From NCBI RefSeq assembly GCF_002836745.1, contig NZ_PJAR01000035.1, positions 1-64,000 on the forward strand: a DNA stretch of 64,000 bases, given 5' to 3'. The notes under the pieces are model-generated. The model was not told the DNA's origin. It worked only from the letters and a program-made list of their open reading frames with translations, and did no database searches. Below are positions 27,476 to 37,055 of the stretch, piece after piece. The DNA is from Glaciecola sp. 33A (GTDB taxonomy: Bacteria > Pseudomonadota > Gammaproteobacteria > Enterobacterales > Alteromonadaceae). A program made the position numbers and the translations under genes. Positions within the stretch are counted from its first letter, which is position 1. Each line of letters starts with the position of its first letter.

Positions 27476-28495
27476 ATGAAATCAATACTTGTCACCGGCG
27501 GCACTGGCTATATAGGCAGTCACACGGTTCTGCAGCTACTTGAAGCGGATTACAAGGTCGTTATTTTGGACAACTTTTCAAACTCCTCAAATGAGAGTTT
27601 AAAAAGAGTGCAAGAAATCACAGGTAAAAAGGCTGATTTATATGAAGGTGATATTCGAGATACCGCGCTATTAAATAAAATATTCAGTGAGCATAAAATT
27701 GATGGGGTTATTCACTTTGCCGGCTTAAAGGCCGTGGGTGAATCAGTTGAAAAGCCACTTATGTACTACGAAAACAACCTGTATGGCACGCTTAACTTGT
27801 GCAAAGCGATGCAGGCTAACGATGTGACCAATATCGTGTTTAGTTCATCAGCGACTGTATATGGCGACCCAACTGAATTACCACTGCATGAGAACTTACC
27901 AACCGGCTCACCGACTAATCCTTATGGCCAGTCAAAGCTGATGGTTGAGCTGATGCTAGCCGACCTTTACAAAGCCAACAACAAGTGGAACATCGTGTTG
28001 CTGCGCTACTTTAATCCAGCAGGAGCGCATCCAAGTGGCTTAATTGGCGAGGATCCCAACGGAATACCGAATAACCTAATGCCCTTTATTACCCAAGTCG
28101 CCACCGGTAAGCGCGAGTATTTAAGCGTATTTGGTGATGACTACGACACAGTCGATGGCACCGGTGTTCGTGACTATATCCATGTTGACGATTTAGCCAA
28201 TGGGCATTTAAAAGCGTTAGCCAAGTTAGAAGATAAAGCCGGCTTGGTCACCTATAACTTAGGCACTGGCCAAGGTTATAGCGTACTCGAAATGGTCACC
28301 ATGTTTGAACAAGTCTCGGGTAAAAAAGTCCCTTACAAAATTACGCCTCGCAGAGGCGGTGACGTTGCTGCTTGTTATGCCGACCCCAAATTGGCAGCCG
28401 ACGCACTGGGCTGGACAGCTGAAAAAGGCTTAAAGGAAATGTGTGAGGACTCGTGGCGCTGGCAGTCTAATAATCCGAATGGGTATAAAGCCTGA
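27476..28495 (+). CDS. galE: UDP-glucose 4-epimerase
   Basis: From the ATG at 27476 (GGAG eight bases upstream) the 339-residue protein starts [20 protein letters not shown], with [53 protein letters not shown] and [14 protein letters not shown] (catalytic Ser/Thr-Tyr-Lys). [18 protein letters not shown] is also diagnostic. It interconverts UDP-glucose and UDP-galactose for glycan synthesis. A longer frame to 27446 adds ten residues with no ribosome site. It is monocistronic with a strong terminator 8 bases past its stop. Confidence 0.96.
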   Translation: MKSILVTGGTGYIGSHTVLQLLEADYKVVILDNFSNSSNESLKRVQEITGKKADLYEGDIRDTALLNKIFSEHKIDGVIHFAGLKAVGESVEKPLMYYENNLYGTLNLCKAMQANDVTNIVFSSSATVYGDPTELPLHENLPTGSPTNPYGQSKLMVELMLADLYKANNKWNIVLLRYFNPAGAHPSGLIGEDPNGIPNNLMPFITQVATGKREYLSVFGDDYDTVDGTGVRDYIHVDDLANGHLKALAKLEDKAGLVTYNLGTGQGYSVLEMVTMFEQVSGKKVPYKITPRRGGDVAACYADPKLAADALGWTAEKGLKEMCEDSWRWQSNNPNGYKA

Positions 28496-28503
28496 CAAAC
28501 AAA

Positions 28504-28541
28504 AAAGGGGCGGTGTTAATGTTCCTGAACACCGCCCCTTT
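28504..28541. terminator. Bidirectional intrinsic terminator
   Basis: A 14-bp perfect stem (28504-28517 with 28528-28541) with a GC-rich core (GGGGCGGTGTT) and a 10-base loop is flanked by A and T runs. It separates the convergent galE and mlaA transcripts. Confidence 0.92.
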
Positions 28542-28585
28542 GTTTAGTTTTCAATGACGCGACTTTTGCAATTATATTGCTGCTA

Positions 28586-29431
28586 TTACATGTCCTTCAA
28601 CAAATCTTCAAAGTTAGAAAAATCATCGTCTTCTTCTTCCAGCTCTTCTGTGGTCTTAACTTTTGCCTTACCATCACTCACTTTAAATGCTAAACGCTGA
28701 AAATAAGCATCGCGAACAAACAAGTACTGATCCAGAGACCGGTTTAATATCTCCTCTTGATCTAACAAAGATGCTCTTACTTCTATAATTTTTATCACGT
28801 TGGACGCAATGACGTAGGGGTCATCAAGGATCGTGGTCGGCCAATACACATTATCGACAACACGACCGGTAAAACTTCTAAAGTCACTTGGGCCTAGTGC
28901 TGGCAACATCAGATATGGGCCAGTGCCGACGCCCCAAACACCCAATACTTCACCGAAGTCTTCCTCTTTCTCTTCTAAACCCATTGTGGACGCAACATCA
29001 AACAAGCCGACAATACCCACCGTACTATTGAGCAAAAAGCGCCCTACACTGGTGAGTGAGTCAACCGGCTTACCCTGCAGTAAGTTGTTGACTGCACTGG
29101 CAGGCTCACTCAAATTTTCAGACGCATTTAGTAAGCCACTTCTAATAAACTGAGGAGTCACCGTAATGTAAGCCTTGGTGGCAGGCTTGACTAAAAAGCG
29201 GTCGAGAATTTCATAGTTGAAATCCCAAAATACGCGGTTGATGGGCTCGAACGGATCAACATTACGCTCAGACTTTGTCTCTGAACTTGCTGCGTCTCCT
29301 GCTGGGTTTACTTCGCCCACGGCAGTTTCTTGATCTTTTGATAATTCGGCTTGCTCATTAACTGACTGACTTGCGCACCCGCCTAATCCCAAGGCAAAAA
29401 CTAACGCAATTATTTTACACTTATTGCTCAC
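28586..29431 (-). CDS. mlaA: Phospholipid-binding lipoprotein MlaA (VacJ)
   Basis: A 281-residue outer-membrane lipoprotein. The signal peptide ends in the lipobox LGLGGCAS, an acidic linker follows, and the MlaA core starts DPFEPINRVFWDFNYEI with VKPATKAYITVTPQFIR, NLLQGKPVDSLTSVGRFLLN and EDFGEVLGVWGVGTGPYLML. MlaA removes mislocalised phospholipids from the outer leaflet with porins and the Mla pathway. The start is GTG at 29431, preceded by AAGGAA; it shares its first base with the ccmI stop, so mlaA is the distal gene of the ccm operon. The acidic C-terminal tail (EELEEEDDDF) is common in this family. Confidence 0.95.
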   Translation of the reverse strand: MSNKCKIIALVFALGLGGCASQSVNEQAELSKDQETAVGEVNPAGDAASSETKSERNVDPFEPINRVFWDFNYEILDRFLVKPATKAYITVTPQFIRSGLLNASENLSEPASAVNNLLQGKPVDSLTSVGRFLLNSTVGIVGLFDVASTMGLEEKEEDFGEVLGVWGVGTGPYLMLPALGPSDFRSFTGRVVDNVYWPTTILDDPYVIASNVIKIIEVRASLLDQEEILNRSLDQYLFVRDAYFQRLAFKVSDGKAKVKTTEELEEEDDDFSNFEDLLKDM

Positions 29432-30807
29432 TATATTTCCTTATTTATAATTAAAGTGACAGCTTGCATACTGTCATTAACCGTAACACTAGCGAGGCTT
29501 CCCTCTAACTCGCCGGGTTTGGTCATTACATCTTCATCGACAGAGATACGCGCAGTGATGGTGACCTGTTCTGCATTTTCCAATGATAAACTTGCGATCA
29601 TTGCATCATCGGCACTTAAGCTGAGCAAAATAGGAAACTGCGGTAACGCCAATTTCTTAACCGCCAAGGGCACTCGGCTACCTGATATCGCATCTTGTGC
29701 AAATAGAATTAAAAAACCCGTCGACGGTAACTTACTTTCCAGTTCATTGGCAATTGAAACCGTAACGTCAAACCCTCTTGTGCCGTTTGCAACGACCGAA
29801 TTATCAAGCGGCGCATTATCGAGAGACGAATTATCGGGAGACGAATTATCGAGAGACGAATTATCGAGAGACGAATTATCGAGCAGACCATTGCGCGCTC
29901 CATTATTCAATGACAATAGCCCTTCAGACGCTCCCATAGAACGCAGTTGATTAACTAACGATTGGTACACTGTGCTATCCGCAGAAAGCGCGTCTTTAAT
30001 TAGCGCAAAGTTAGCGAAGGCAACGTCACTGTCGTTTAACTGTGCCGCCACAACGGTCAATAATAAACGGTAATTTCGGTTTTCTGGTGCTATCTGAACT
30101 AAATAACTGACTTGTCGTTTAGCGTTCTGCAGATTTTCGTCATCACCAACCATCATCATTGCTTGTGCGTACTTCATGCGAATATCTTGTGCATCAGGAC
30201 TTATCTTTAATGCTTTGTCAAAAGCAGCGACGGCTTCCTCGGTTTGCCCTAAGGACATACGCAGCCTGCCAAGCCATTGCCAACCGGTGGCATCACTTGG
30301 GTCCTTGCGAAGTTGCTGACGTATCACTAGTGCGTACTTCTGAAATTCCTCGGGTCGCACATCATCAGCAGGGGTTACCAAAATACGCTGACTGAGTTCA
30401 TCTATGTTGTTGGTGGCATCAACTAGATCTTGCAATCCAGACAGCTGATTTGCATCTACGTACACCCAAACCGCCGCGAAGAGCGCGGGAATAGCGCCAA
30501 TAAGAAGCGGAAGCTTAGCTGATCTTGCTGACAAACTGGTGGTTTCCGCTTTTTTTTCTTGAGCGTCATGAAATGCGGTTTCATCAGCTAGTGCTATCTT
30601 CATTTCATCTATCGCGGTTTGCATCTCTTCAGGGTCAATTAATCCTTCAAACGCTTCTCGCTTTATTTCCTCAATACGCTGTTTAATAACGTTGGTGTTG
30701 GAAACTTCAAAACGTTTTTTAGCATTTCTATCTTTGAGCCATGGATAAAGGATAAAACCGACAGCAATAGCCGCGAATAACAAACAATACACATAAAAAC
30801 TGGTCAC
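29431..30807 (-). CDS. ccmI: Cytochrome c biogenesis protein CcmI (TPR)
   Basis: The 458-residue protein has two N-terminal membrane helices (YVYCLLFAAIAVGFILYPWL and LPLLIGAIPALFAAVWVYVD) with a cytoplasmic loop between. It then has periplasmic TPR repeats (GWQWLGRLRMSLGQTEEAVA, AFDKALKISPDAQDIRMKYA). A C-terminal beta domain (residues ~350-458) matches CcmI of other Gammaproteobacteria. CcmI holds apocytochrome c for the CcmFH ligation complex. Residues ~307-336 are five-residue repeats of the L-D-N-S-S type encoded by a 15-bp DNA repeat, inserted between the TPR and C-terminal domains. The start is GTG, overlapping the ccmH stop by one base. Confidence 0.92.
   Translation of the reverse strand: MTSFYVYCLLFAAIAVGFILYPWLKDRNAKKRFEVSNTNVIKQRIEEIKREAFEGLIDPEEMQTAIDEMKIALADETAFHDAQEKKAETTSLSARSAKLPLLIGAIPALFAAVWVYVDANQLSGLQDLVDATNNIDELSQRILVTPADDVRPEEFQKYALVIRQQLRKDPSDATGWQWLGRLRMSLGQTEEAVAAFDKALKISPDAQDIRMKYAQAMMMVGDDENLQNAKRQVSYLVQIAPENRNYRLLLTVVAAQLNDSDVAFANFALIKDALSADSTVYQSLVNQLRSMGASEGLLSLNNGARNGLLDNSSLDNSSLDNSSPDNSSLDNAPLDNSVVANGTRGFDVTVSIANELESKLPSTGFLILFAQDAISGSRVPLAVKKLALPQFPILLSLSADDAMIASLSLENAEQVTITARISVDEDVMTKPGELEGSLASVTVNDSMQAVTLIINKEI
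29797..29886. repeat. 15-bp tandem repeat, six units, inside ccmI
   Basis: Six consecutive 15-bp units (CGAATTATCGAGAGA and variants; three units are nearly identical) encode repeated L-D-N-S-S on the minus strand. Fifteen is a multiple of three, so unit gain or loss keeps frame and only changes linker length. Confidence 0.95.
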
Positions 30808-31319
30808 TAGTCGTCCTTTAACAATTTGTTAGCCGCAGCTAATTTGGCTTCAATATTTTCTTCTGGCTCTGCTTGACGGCGCATTAAAAACACACCCATC
30901 ATAACGAAAAAAAACAAAATCGGTAATGCCCATAGCCATATGGTCACCGGCGTTACTGGCGGCTGATAATAAACAAAATCGCCGTAACGCTGTTTCATAA
31001 ATTCAATGATTTCATTTTCTGAACTGCCCTGCAACATCAATTGATACACCTTGCGGCGCATGTCATGCGCGATCATTGCGTCAGAGTCAGCTATGTTTTG
31101 GTTTTGGCACATTGGGCAGCGAAGTTCCGCCGTTAGCTTTAAAAAAGTTTTTCTGTCGTCTGGATTTTCAAACGCATAATTCTCACCCATTTTCTCAGCT
31201 TCAGAGACTTTAGCTAAGGCATCGCTTGTGTTTAGATCTTGCGCAAACACAAAAGATGGGGACGTCGTTAGCAACAATAAAAAGCAGCATTTAATCAATA
31301 TTAAGGAAATCGGTTTCAT
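30807..31319 (-). CDS. ccmH: Cytochrome c biogenesis protein CcmH (thiol reductase subunit)
   Basis: A 170-residue periplasmic, membrane-anchored protein. It has a signal peptide (residues ~1-26 ending SFVFAQ), the redox motif LRCPMCQNQNIADSDA, the three-helix domain with GSSENEIIEFMKQRYGDFV, and a C-terminal membrane helix (IWLWALPILFFFVMMGVFL). It reduces apocytochrome CxxCH disulfides before haem ligation. Its start overlaps the ccmG stop by four bases, and its stop overlaps the GTG of ccmI. The length matches the short CcmH form, with CcmI as a separate gene. Confidence 0.95.
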   Translation of the reverse strand: MKPISLILIKCCFLLLLTTSPSFVFAQDLNTSDALAKVSEAEKMGENYAFENPDDRKTFLKLTAELRCPMCQNQNIADSDAMIAHDMRRKVYQLMLQGSSENEIIEFMKQRYGDFVYYQPPVTPVTIWLWALPILFFFVMMGVFLMRRQAEPEENIEAKLAAANKLLKDD

Positions 31320-31972
31320 TCTCCCCCTCCTACTTCAGCGCTTGAGGCTCCGACGCTTGATGAACCAACATCGGGTGACACCTCAACATCTGATGAGTCA
31401 GTCATAGGCTTAATGTCAGCCAGTATTGGGGCAAATTTATTACGCCAAACTCGCTCATTTAAATCACCTAGATGATGCACTAAGATAACCCCTTGCTGAT
31501 CCACTAAGAAGGTTTCTGGGGCCCCGGTTACGCCTAAATCGAGTGATGTATTACGGTATACATCAAAAATATTAAAGGCGTAAGGATCACCAAATTTACT
31601 GAGCGTGGCGATCACTTCTGTGCGCACTCTGTCAATTGTTTTGGTGCCAAAGTCAGGATCGAGATCTTGGTCGTAATACAAACCAACAACTCGGTAACCC
31701 TGATTTTTTAAGCTCTCCAAATACGGCAATTCAATTGCACAGGTGGTGCACCAAACTCCCCAGACATTGATCAAGGTAATTTGGCCATCAAAAACCGAGT
31801 TGTCATACATGATAGACTCGTCCATTAAGTCAGGCAGGTTGAAATCTGGAAAAGCTTTAGCAACGGCGGTTGATTCACGCGCCTTAGGGTCAGAGTAGAG
31901 TCCTTGAAATAGGAACACGGCTAAACCCAAAAACAATATTAAAGGCAACATGAACCACGTGATCCGTTTCAT
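31316..31972 (-). CDS. ccmG: Thiol:disulfide interchange protein CcmG/DsbE
   Basis: A 218-residue membrane-anchored thioredoxin-fold protein. The N-terminal helix is FMLPLILFLGLAVFLFQGLY, and the active site is GVWCTTCAIELPYLESL (W-C-T-T-C instead of the common W-C-P-T-C). GAPETFLVDQQGVILVHHLG carries the cis-Pro region. It keeps CcmH reduced in the periplasm. An extra 25-residue Ser/Val/Gly-rich acidic tail follows the fold, not seen in E. coli DsbE; it overlaps the ccmH start by four bases and may be dispensable. The start overlaps the ccmF stop by one base. Confidence 0.94.
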   Translation of the reverse strand: MKRITWFMLPLILFLGLAVFLFQGLYSDPKARESTAVAKAFPDFNLPDLMDESIMYDNSVFDGQITLINVWGVWCTTCAIELPYLESLKNQGYRVVGLYYDQDLDPDFGTKTIDRVRTEVIATLSKFGDPYAFNIFDVYRNTSLDLGVTGAPETFLVDQQGVILVHHLGDLNERVWRNKFAPILADIKPMTDSSDVEVSPDVGSSSVGASSAEVGGGE

Positions 31973-34023
31973 TAAGTATGCTCCTCAATTAACTTACCGC
32001 CATTGTTTGCTGACGGTTTCTGACTAGCGACCCCAGGTTGCTCATCACTGTTATTTACGCCGCCAAGATCCCTCCACTTCGCCATTTTTTTGATGCGATA
32101 GCGTTTATCGCTGATGGAAAAGATACCACCGATACACATGATCACAGCACCACCCCAAATCCACACCACAAACGGCTTATAATACAAACGAATGGCCCAT
32201 GCGCCATTCGATAGCGGTTCGCCCAGGGCAATAAACAAGTCCCGAGTTAAGGTGGTGTGTATACCCGCTTCCGTCATTGACGTGCGCTGTACTGGGTAAA
32301 AGCGTTTTTCAGGTTCAAGGTGATTCACAAACACGCCGTTTTTATACACATCAAAAATACCGCGATCGGCGCTATAATTGGCTCCTTCTATTTGCTCAAC
32401 GCCAGTGAAGGATACCGTATAATCAGCTATTTCGACGGTATCGCCTGCCGCCATTCGTACATCGCGCTCTAACTCGTAATTACTCACTAAGGTAATACCA
32501 ATTAGCGTTACCGCAAAACCGACATGCCCTAATACCATGCCCCAATGACTTGGTGTTAGTTTGCGTAATGACGCTAGGAGCGGCTCAGACCTGGTTGTTG
32601 ACACAACGCGTTGACGCACTTCCAACGTAATCGCGATTAAAATCCAAAAGCTCATTACCATACCCAACACACCCATGTAGGTAGGTTCGTCATAATTGTA
32701 GTTGATCAATATGCCAGCAGACACAGCCAATACCAAGGCAATCAACAACTGATTTCTCAACGCCGAGGGTGCTTGTTTTTTCCAGCGAGATAAGGGTCCA
32801 ACTGCCATAAACACAACAAATGGCACGGTCAGTAATGTGAACATCTGATTAAAGAACGGCGCACCGATTGATATCGTACCCAAGCCTAATTCTTTGTGCA
32901 CCAACGGTAGCAATGTGCCAAGGAGGACCACAATAGTTGCGGCAACTAGCAACACGTTATTACCCATTAACATCATTTCACGAGAGAACATTTCATAACG
33001 TCCAACGCTCTTAAGTTGCGACGCACGCATCGCATAAAGTAGCAATGAGCCACCAATAACAACCACCAGTAAGCCTAAAATAAACAAACCACGGGAAGGA
33101 TCGCTAGCAAATGAATGCACCGACACGAGAACCCCAGAGCGCACTAAGAAAGTACCTAGTAGGCTTAATGAAAATGCCGCAATAGCCAGCAGCACAGTCC
33201 ACGATTTTAGGACTTTACGTTTTTCGGTCACCGCTAAGCTATGCATTAACGCGGTACCGACTAACCAAGGCATAAACGATGCGTTTTCAACTGGATCCCA
33301 GAACCACCAACCGCCCCAACCAAGTTCGTAGTAAGCCCACCAACTACCTAGGGCGATCCCTATGGTTAGGAAACTCCAGGCAGCAATGGTCCATGGACGT
33401 GACCATCTCGCCCACGTTGAGTCAAGTTGACCACCAATTAACGCTGCAATCGCGAAAGCAAAGGCGACTGAGAATCCGACGTAGCCCATGTATAGCATTG
33501 GCGGATGAATAATCATGCCAAAGTCTTGTAGCAAGGGGTTTAGGTCGCGGCCGTCGACCGGGAAAAACGGCAATAAGCTGTCGAACGGATTTGAGGTTAA
33601 CAACATAAACAAATAGAAACCAATGCTTACCATGCCCAATACAGAGAGCACGCGCGCGATCATAGCCTGTGGAATACCCTTTGAAAATAAGGCAACAGCA
33701 CATGTCCATACCGAAAAAATTAAGCACCACAGAAGGAAGCTACCTTCGTGGCCTCCCCATACTGCCGTTATCTTGTAGTAGATAGGCAATGCACTATTTG
33801 AGTTTTGTGCCACGTACTGCACACTAAAGTCGTCAACGGCAAAAGAATAGCTTAAACATCCATAAGCAAATGCGGTGAATAAGAACAATCCAAAACTCAA
33901 TGGACGGCCCATTCTCATCATGGTCTGATTGTGTATTTGTGCTCCCCATAAAGGGTATATAGCGAGCAAAATAGACAATGCCAATGCAATGATGAGTGTG
34001 ATATTTCCTAACTCTGGGATCAT
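31972..34023 (-). CDS. ccmF: Cytochrome c haem lyase subunit CcmF
   Basis: A 683-residue membrane protein with about 15 helices. The tryptophan-rich WWD domain (GWGGWWFWDPVENASFMPWL) that handles haem is near residue 235. KITAVWGGHEGSFLLW, QDFGMIIHPPMLYMGYVG and RSGVLVSVHSFASDPSRGLF are CcmF signatures with conserved His ligands. It joins haem from holo-CcmE to reduced apocytochrome. The stop and start overlap both neighbours by one base. The C-terminal tail beyond about residue 650 is hydrophilic. The length is normal (about 650-680). Confidence 0.97.
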   Translation of the reverse strand: MIPELGNITLIIALALSILLAIYPLWGAQIHNQTMMRMGRPLSFGLFLFTAFAYGCLSYSFAVDDFSVQYVAQNSNSALPIYYKITAVWGGHEGSFLLWCLIFSVWTCAVALFSKGIPQAMIARVLSVLGMVSIGFYLFMLLTSNPFDSLLPFFPVDGRDLNPLLQDFGMIIHPPMLYMGYVGFSVAFAFAIAALIGGQLDSTWARWSRPWTIAAWSFLTIGIALGSWWAYYELGWGGWWFWDPVENASFMPWLVGTALMHSLAVTEKRKVLKSWTVLLAIAAFSLSLLGTFLVRSGVLVSVHSFASDPSRGLFILGLLVVVIGGSLLLYAMRASQLKSVGRYEMFSREMMLMGNNVLLVAATIVVLLGTLLPLVHKELGLGTISIGAPFFNQMFTLLTVPFVVFMAVGPLSRWKKQAPSALRNQLLIALVLAVSAGILINYNYDEPTYMGVLGMVMSFWILIAITLEVRQRVVSTTRSEPLLASLRKLTPSHWGMVLGHVGFAVTLIGITLVSNYELERDVRMAAGDTVEIADYTVSFTGVEQIEGANYSADRGIFDVYKNGVFVNHLEPEKRFYPVQRTSMTEAGIHTTLTRDLFIALGEPLSNGAWAIRLYYKPFVVWIWGGAVIMCIGGIFSISDKRYRIKKMAKWRDLGGVNNSDEQPGVASQKPSANNGGKLIEEHT

Positions 34024-34493
34024 TAGTATCCTGCCTGCTCTGGTTTAACGTGCCTTATGCCCTTGAGTTGCTCTGCCAACTCTGGCGGCATATATTCTTC
34101 ATCATGCTTGGCCAACACTTCATGAGCGACAATTAAATTGCCTTTCTTTAACGTGCCGGTAGCCACGATACCTTGCCCTTCGCGGAACAAATCAGGCAAA
34201 CTGCCATTAAACTGCACCGTGACTGTTGGGCCAATATCCATCAAGTCAAAGGTTACCGCGAGTGTTTCTTCATTGCGCGATACTGAGCCGGGTACGACTA
34301 AACCGCCAATACGCAGTCGTTGACCCACTATTGGCTTTATCCCCGTTTTGGTTTTGCCATCGATAATTTCAGTTGGCGTATAAAATACATCAATTGAATC
34401 TTGCAGGGCATACAGCATGAAGCCTATTGCCGCTACCAGCAATACACCAATGCTTGAGACTGCAACGAGTCGCTGCTTACGTCTTGGGTTCAT
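34023..34493 (-). CDS. ccmE: Haem chaperone CcmE
   Basis: A 156-residue protein with one N-terminal membrane anchor ([20 protein letters not shown]), a beta-barrel OB-fold domain ([35 protein letters not shown]) and the C-terminal haem-binding region [12 protein letters not shown], with the covalent His in H-D-E-E-Y. It carries haem between CcmABCD and CcmF. Its 5' end overlaps ccmD by 17 bases. Confidence 0.97.
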   Translation of the reverse strand: MNPRRKQRLVAVSSIGVLLVAAIGFMLYALQDSIDVFYTPTEIIDGKTKTGIKPIVGQRLRIGGLVVPGSVSRNEETLAVTFDLMDIGPTVTVQFNGSLPDLFREGQGIVATGTLKKGNLIVAHEVLAKHDEEYMPPELAEQLKGIRHVKPEQAGY

Positions 34494-34764
34494 CGAATAC
34501 CTCAGAATTGTCTATATTGTTGAGCACTTGTGTATTGCTTTTAGCTTGTTGCTTTAGTTTGCGCTGTGCACGAGCAGCCATAATACGCTCTGCTCTCGCC
34601 TTCTCTTTTTGTACACCTTGTTTGATTTTTTTGCCCATAACAAGGCTCTGAATTAATACGCCAGCCATGCACAAAAATGTACAGATGAATGAGGCCCAAA
34701 CAAAGAACGCATAGCCGCCCATGTTGAAAAAATCGTTTAGACTCTCAAACTGAAACGTGATCAT
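34477..34764 (-). CDS. ccmD: Haem exporter protein CcmD
   Basis: The 95-residue protein is longer than the usual 60-70. It has the classic start [20 protein letters not shown] with one membrane helix, then a strongly basic cytoplasmic tail ([20 protein letters not shown]) and an acidic end. CcmD stabilises holo-CcmE release from CcmABC. It lies between ccmC and ccmE with overlaps of 4 and 17 bases. The extra C-terminal tail (about 25 residues) is low-complexity and its function is unknown. Confidence 0.9.
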   Translation of the reverse strand: MITFQFESLNDFFNMGGYAFFVWASFICTFLCMAGVLIQSLVMGKKIKQGVQKEKARAERIMAARAQRKLKQQAKSNTQVLNNIDNSEVFDEPKT

Positions 34765-35543
34765 GGCTGCCCGTCCACATTTGCGACAGCCTCAGCAACG
34801 CCGGTTTCAGCCCCGCCAAACCGCTGTGCAACCCAAGGGCGATGAAGGTCACGCATTATAATTTCGTTTTTCATGCGAATAATAGTGACCCAGCCGATAA
34901 ACGCAGCAAAGCCCAAAATACAAATGAGCAAGGGCCATAGCATTTCAGGGGCAATAGAAGGCTTGCCAATTTTGGTGATGGTTGCGCCTTGATGCAGCGT
35001 ATTCCACCACTCCACTGAAAAATGAATAATAGGAATATTGATAACACCCACCATGGCCATTACGCCAGCGGCTTTGCCTGCCTGTTGTTTGTCTTCAAAT
35101 GCGGTGTAGAGTGAAATAACACCCAAATACAAAAACAATAAAATGAGTTGTGAAGTGAGTCGTGCATCCCAGATCCACCACGTTCCCCACATGGGCTTAC
35201 CCCAGAAAGAACCGGTAAATAATGAAATAAACGTCATTACCGCGCCAACAGGGGCAATGGCTATCATGAACATAAACGCGGTGCGCCACTGCCATACAAC
35301 ACCAACCAGCGCAGCAATGGCCATCGCAACATAGGCACCCATTGCGAGGATCGCGCTTGGCACGTGAATATAAATAATACGAAACGAATCACCCTGTTGA
35401 TAATCCTGAGGCGCGTAACCCAGTCCCCAAACAATACCGATAATAAGGCCCGTGATAGCGACGCCCGCAAACCAGTTTTGCAAGACATCACATAACCAAT
35501 AGGCTCTTTCGGGTTTGGCGAACGAATTAATCCACTTCCACAT
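34761..35543 (-). CDS. ccmC: Haem exporter protein CcmC
   Basis: A 260-residue protein with six membrane helices and the WWD haem-handling domain MWGTWWIWDARLTSQLIL, plus the conserved His in YIHVPSAILAMGAY and in IIHFSVEWWNTLHQGAT. It loads haem onto CcmE. It overlaps ccmD by four bases and ccmB by one. Confidence 0.97.
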   Translation of the reverse strand: MWKWINSFAKPERAYWLCDVLQNWFAGVAITGLIIGIVWGLGYAPQDYQQGDSFRIIYIHVPSAILAMGAYVAMAIAALVGVVWQWRTAFMFMIAIAPVGAVMTFISLFTGSFWGKPMWGTWWIWDARLTSQLILLFLYLGVISLYTAFEDKQQAGKAAGVMAMVGVINIPIIHFSVEWWNTLHQGATITKIGKPSIAPEMLWPLLICILGFAAFIGWVTIIRMKNEIIMRDLHRPWVAQRFGGAETGVAEAVANVDGQP

Positions 35544-36208
35544 TAGTTTTGACTCACTTTTAATGAATACGCAATTGCCATCGGAGACAACGCAACTGAA
35601 AACAGGAGCAACGCGGCTATAATAGCAAGTTGCGCATGATAAGGTAATAGCATTGATGCTGATTCAATGGCCGATGTGGCAAAAATCAGCAACGGAATGA
35701 ATATCGGAATTAATAATAACGCTAAAAGTACACCGCCTCGGTGTAAACCCACGGTAAGAGCCACGCCAATGCCGCCAATAAAACTGATCAGGGGCGTGCC
35801 CAACAATAACGTAAGCATAAGCGCCACATACATATCAAACGTGAGGTTTAAGAACAGCGCAAGTAAGGGTGAAATCAAAAACAACGGCACGATGTGCATG
35901 AGCCAATGGGTCAGCACTTTAACCACAACAATTAAATACAGCGGCGTGGGTGACAACATATATTGCTCTAAGCTACCGTCGGCAAAATCGTCGCGAAACA
36001 TTCTTTCCATACCAAGTAATAATGACAAGATAGCGGCAACCCAAATAACCCCCCCTCCAATACGCTGGAGTGTTTCCGGGCTTGGACCAATAGCAAGCGG
36101 AAATAAGGTGATCACCAACACGAAAAACATGAGCGGTTGCATCAACTCCGCTCGCTGACGATAGGCTAGCGCCACGTCTTTTAGAAATACTGACTGCAAC
36201 GCTACCAT
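35543..36208 (-). CDS. ccmB: Haem exporter ABC permease CcmB
   Basis: A 221-residue inner-membrane protein with six helices. FLKDVALAYRQRAELMQPLM at the start, then GVIWVAAILSLLLGMERMF and FRDDFADGSLEQYMLSPTPL, are highly characteristic. It forms the CcmAB transporter whose ATPase drives holo-CcmE release. The start overlaps ccmA by seven bases. Confidence 0.97.
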   Translation of the reverse strand: MVALQSVFLKDVALAYRQRAELMQPLMFFVLVITLFPLAIGPSPETLQRIGGGVIWVAAILSLLLGMERMFRDDFADGSLEQYMLSPTPLYLIVVVKVLTHWLMHIVPLFLISPLLALFLNLTFDMYVALMLTLLLGTPLISFIGGIGVALTVGLHRGGVLLALLLIPIFIPLLIFATSAIESASMLLPYHAQLAIIAALLLFSVALSPMAIAYSLKVSQN

Positions 36209-36831
36209 GAATAATCCAAGTGTAGATTGGATAAGGGGTAGTCGATGTGCAGCTTCTGATGAGATGTAATAATAATCGCGCCACCTGTTTTTAAAAATGA
36301 GGTCATTTTCGCTTCGAGTTCAGCTATTAGTTGAACGTCCAAAGCGGTAAAAGGTTCATCTAATACCCACAATGTAGCGGCGGTTTTAAGCCAAAGTTTA
36401 GCTAATGTAACGCGACGTTGTTGACCCGCGGATAAATTTTTAACCGCAATGTCTTCCAAGCCGGTTAGGCCTAATTCAGCCAAAATAACATGGATAGCCT
36501 CATCATTTTTATCAACGCCATGTTGCTGACACCAAAATTTGAGGTTTTCAGTGGGCGTTAATAACTGACTAATACCCTGCTTATGACCAAAATAAAGTAA
36601 GTGTTCACTAGCGTCATGCACATTTTTATGGATGTCATGGCCATTGATTTCTACGACGCCAGCGGAGGGCACACTTAAGCCAACCAAGATCCGCAGTAAA
36701 CTGGTTTTTCCAGCACCATTTTCGCCCGTCACATAGAGTAACTGGCTGGAATAAAGCTCAATATTAATATTCGAAAACAACTGGCGGTCACTTTTTTCAC
36801 AGGCCACTTGTTGTGCTGACAAAACACGCAA
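36202..36831 (-). CDS. ccmA: Haem exporter ABC ATPase CcmA
   Basis: A 209-residue ATPase. Walker A is TGENGAGKTSLLRILVGL, the signature is NLSAGQQRRVTLAKLWL, Walker B is TLWVLDEPFTALD and the His switch is IIITSHQ. It heads the operon ccmABCDEFGHI-mlaA, in which every junction overlaps or abuts. The operon promoter must lie in 36832-37055, a 224-bp divergent interval that also holds the FliK-like promoter. Confidence 0.97.
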   Translation of the reverse strand: MRVLSAQQVACEKSDRQLFSNINIELYSSQLLYVTGENGAGKTSLLRILVGLSVPSAGVVEINGHDIHKNVHDASEHLLYFGHKQGISQLLTPTENLKFWCQQHGVDKNDEAIHVILAELGLTGLEDIAVKNLSAGQQRRVTLAKLWLKTAATLWVLDEPFTALDVQLIAELEAKMTSFLKTGGAIIITSHQKLHIDYPLSNLHLDYSW

Positions 36832-37021
36832 ATAGGGATACTCGAATTAAGTTGATGAAGTAAATATTTTATCACATTATTCCGATGTTTTGTGTGCTTA
36901 ATCAGCAACTACTGTATGGAATATCCGATGTATAAGATAAACATCAATCGATGTATTGTGATCACGATTTGGCCTTTCTTGTTTTTTTATCAAAAATGTT
37001 GCACAAAATGCGATCCAAGCA

Positions 37022-37048
37022 TTGCGTTTTGAGGGTCGCGGCCGATAA
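37022..37048 (+). promoter_or_regulatory. Candidate sigma-28 (FliA) promoter for the FliK-like gene
   Basis: GCCGATAA at 37041-37048 is an exact match to the flagellar sigma-28 -10 element. Eleven bases upstream is TTGCGTTT, matching five of eight positions of the -35 consensus TAAAGTTT, including GTTT. The predicted transcript start falls within one or two bases of the ATG at 37056. Confidence 0.5.
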
Positions 37049-37055
37049 TTAATAT

